Shown piece by piece: positions 62,710 through 64,000 of a DNA stretch of 64,000 bases. The DNA is from Lentzea xinjiangensis (GTDB lineage Bacteria > Actinomycetota > Actinomycetes > Mycobacteriales > Pseudonocardiaceae): positions 914,410-978,409 of the forward strand of contig NZ_FOFR01000001.1 of assembly GCF_900110955.1 (NCBI RefSeq). The letters are read 5' to 3'. The notes beneath the pieces are model-generated. The model did no database searches and had not been told where the DNA came from. It was given only the letters and a program-made list of their open reading frames with translations. The position numbers and the translations under genes were made by a program. Within the stretch, counting starts at the first letter, position 1; every line of letters starts with the position of its first letter.

Positions 62710-62927
62710 TCAGCTGGGGAGGGTGGAGGCGCGCCAGGCGTTGGGGCCGGGGTGGAGGGGGCGGCGGACTCGGCGGAGCGGGTTCGCCCACTCCGAGCGC
62801 CGCGGGGGCTCGTCCTCGGCCGGGGTGGCGGCAGCCAGCCCCGCGATGACCGCCGTCAACGCGGCCAGTTGGTGGTCGTCCGGCGTGCCCTTGACGACCT
62901 TCAGCAGCGGCTTCTCCTCGGGCGCGG

Positions 62928-62931
<4 letters not shown>
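62710..62931 (-). CDS. accE: Acyl-CoA carboxylase epsilon subunit
   Basis: 73 aa. The N-terminal helix region [20 protein letters not shown] and the basic C-terminus '[21 protein letters not shown]' with SxLP are the family signature. These actinobacteria-specific subunits dock the biotin carboxylase onto the carboxyltransferase. The start overlaps the accD stop by 4 nt. Confidence 0.92.

Positions 62932-64000
<1,069 letters not shown>

Overview
The window reads as chromosomal DNA of a high-GC actinomycete, most likely a Pseudonocardiales-type organism (Lentzea, Saccharothrix, Actinosynnema or a relative). The evidence is the heavy G/C third-codon bias, frequent GTG starts with 4-nt ATGA/GTGA gene overlaps, many Ser/Thr kinases, DUF1707 and DUF3558 proteins, EspG/PPE/WXG-type secretion proteins, a DasR-like operator before a chitinase, and the acyl-CoA carboxylase epsilon subunit. 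The taxon is an inference. No tRNA, rRNA, CRISPR array, prophage or insertion sequence was seen.

Layout. 1-5.1 kb: the 3' end of deoA, a membrane Ser/Thr kinase, a long coiled-coil protein with ten 11-residue repeats, and add. 5.3-10.5 kb: an acidic conserved protein, two coupled YbaB-like proteins, a SnoaL-like protein, a WXG-like protein coupled to an NlpC/P60 hydrolase, a frameshifted SMI1/KNR4 gene and a VanZ-like protein. 10.6-15.5 kb: an ABC exporter divergent from a two-component system with a coupled helix-hairpin-helix protein. 15.5-18.7 kb: a deoC operon with two aldehyde dehydrogenases, the second truncated and without catalytic residues. 18.9-22.8 kb: DUF1707 protein, SigE-type sigma factor with its membrane partner, an oxidoreductase and a DinB-like protein. 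22.8-29.9 kb: upp, chitinase, TetR regulator, a ribbon-helix-helix/Fic toxin-antitoxin pair, a MerR regulator and its aldo/keto reductase target, and a flavodoxin-like protein. 29.9-34 kb: phosphosugar mutase, punA and a second kinase.

34-39 kb holds mutA-mutB-meaB (methylmalonyl-CoA mutase and its GTPase chaperone). 39.6-42 kb has two coupled M20 amidohydrolases. 42.1-46.4 kb is a glycerol locus with glpD divergent from glpF-glpK. 46.5-50.8 kb has a degenerate sortase-like protein, an SDR divergent from a TetR regulator across three phased operators, an lpdA-type flavoprotein and a gamma-glutamylcyclotransferase. 50.8-51.36 kb is gene-free. 51.4-54.5 kb is a type VII secretion-associated cluster (EspG, PPE-like, WXG-like, DUF3558 lipoprotein). 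54.5-64 kb contains GNAT, HAD and DUF1707 genes, the biotin-carrying alpha subunit of acyl-CoA carboxylase, a dicarboxylate symporter, maf, an MFS exporter, and accE with the 5'-truncated carboxyltransferase gene.

How the genes work together. deoA, punA, add, upp, deoC and probably the phosphosugar mutase cover nucleoside salvage and catabolism: base-sugar cleavage, pentose phosphate isomerisation, aldol cleavage to acetaldehyde and glyceraldehyde-3-phosphate, and acetaldehyde oxidation. The acyl-CoA carboxylase subunits with mutAB-meaB give propionyl-CoA to succinyl-CoA, except for the epimerase, which is not in the window. From memory, the order deoA, add, (Rv3311-like), upp, pmmB, punA, amiB1, amiA1, glpD, lpdA, accA3, maf, accE, accD matches the Rv3280-Rv3314c region of Mycobacterium tuberculosis with insertions, so the backbone is old and the regulators, secretion substrates and toxin-antitoxin pair are the variable layer.
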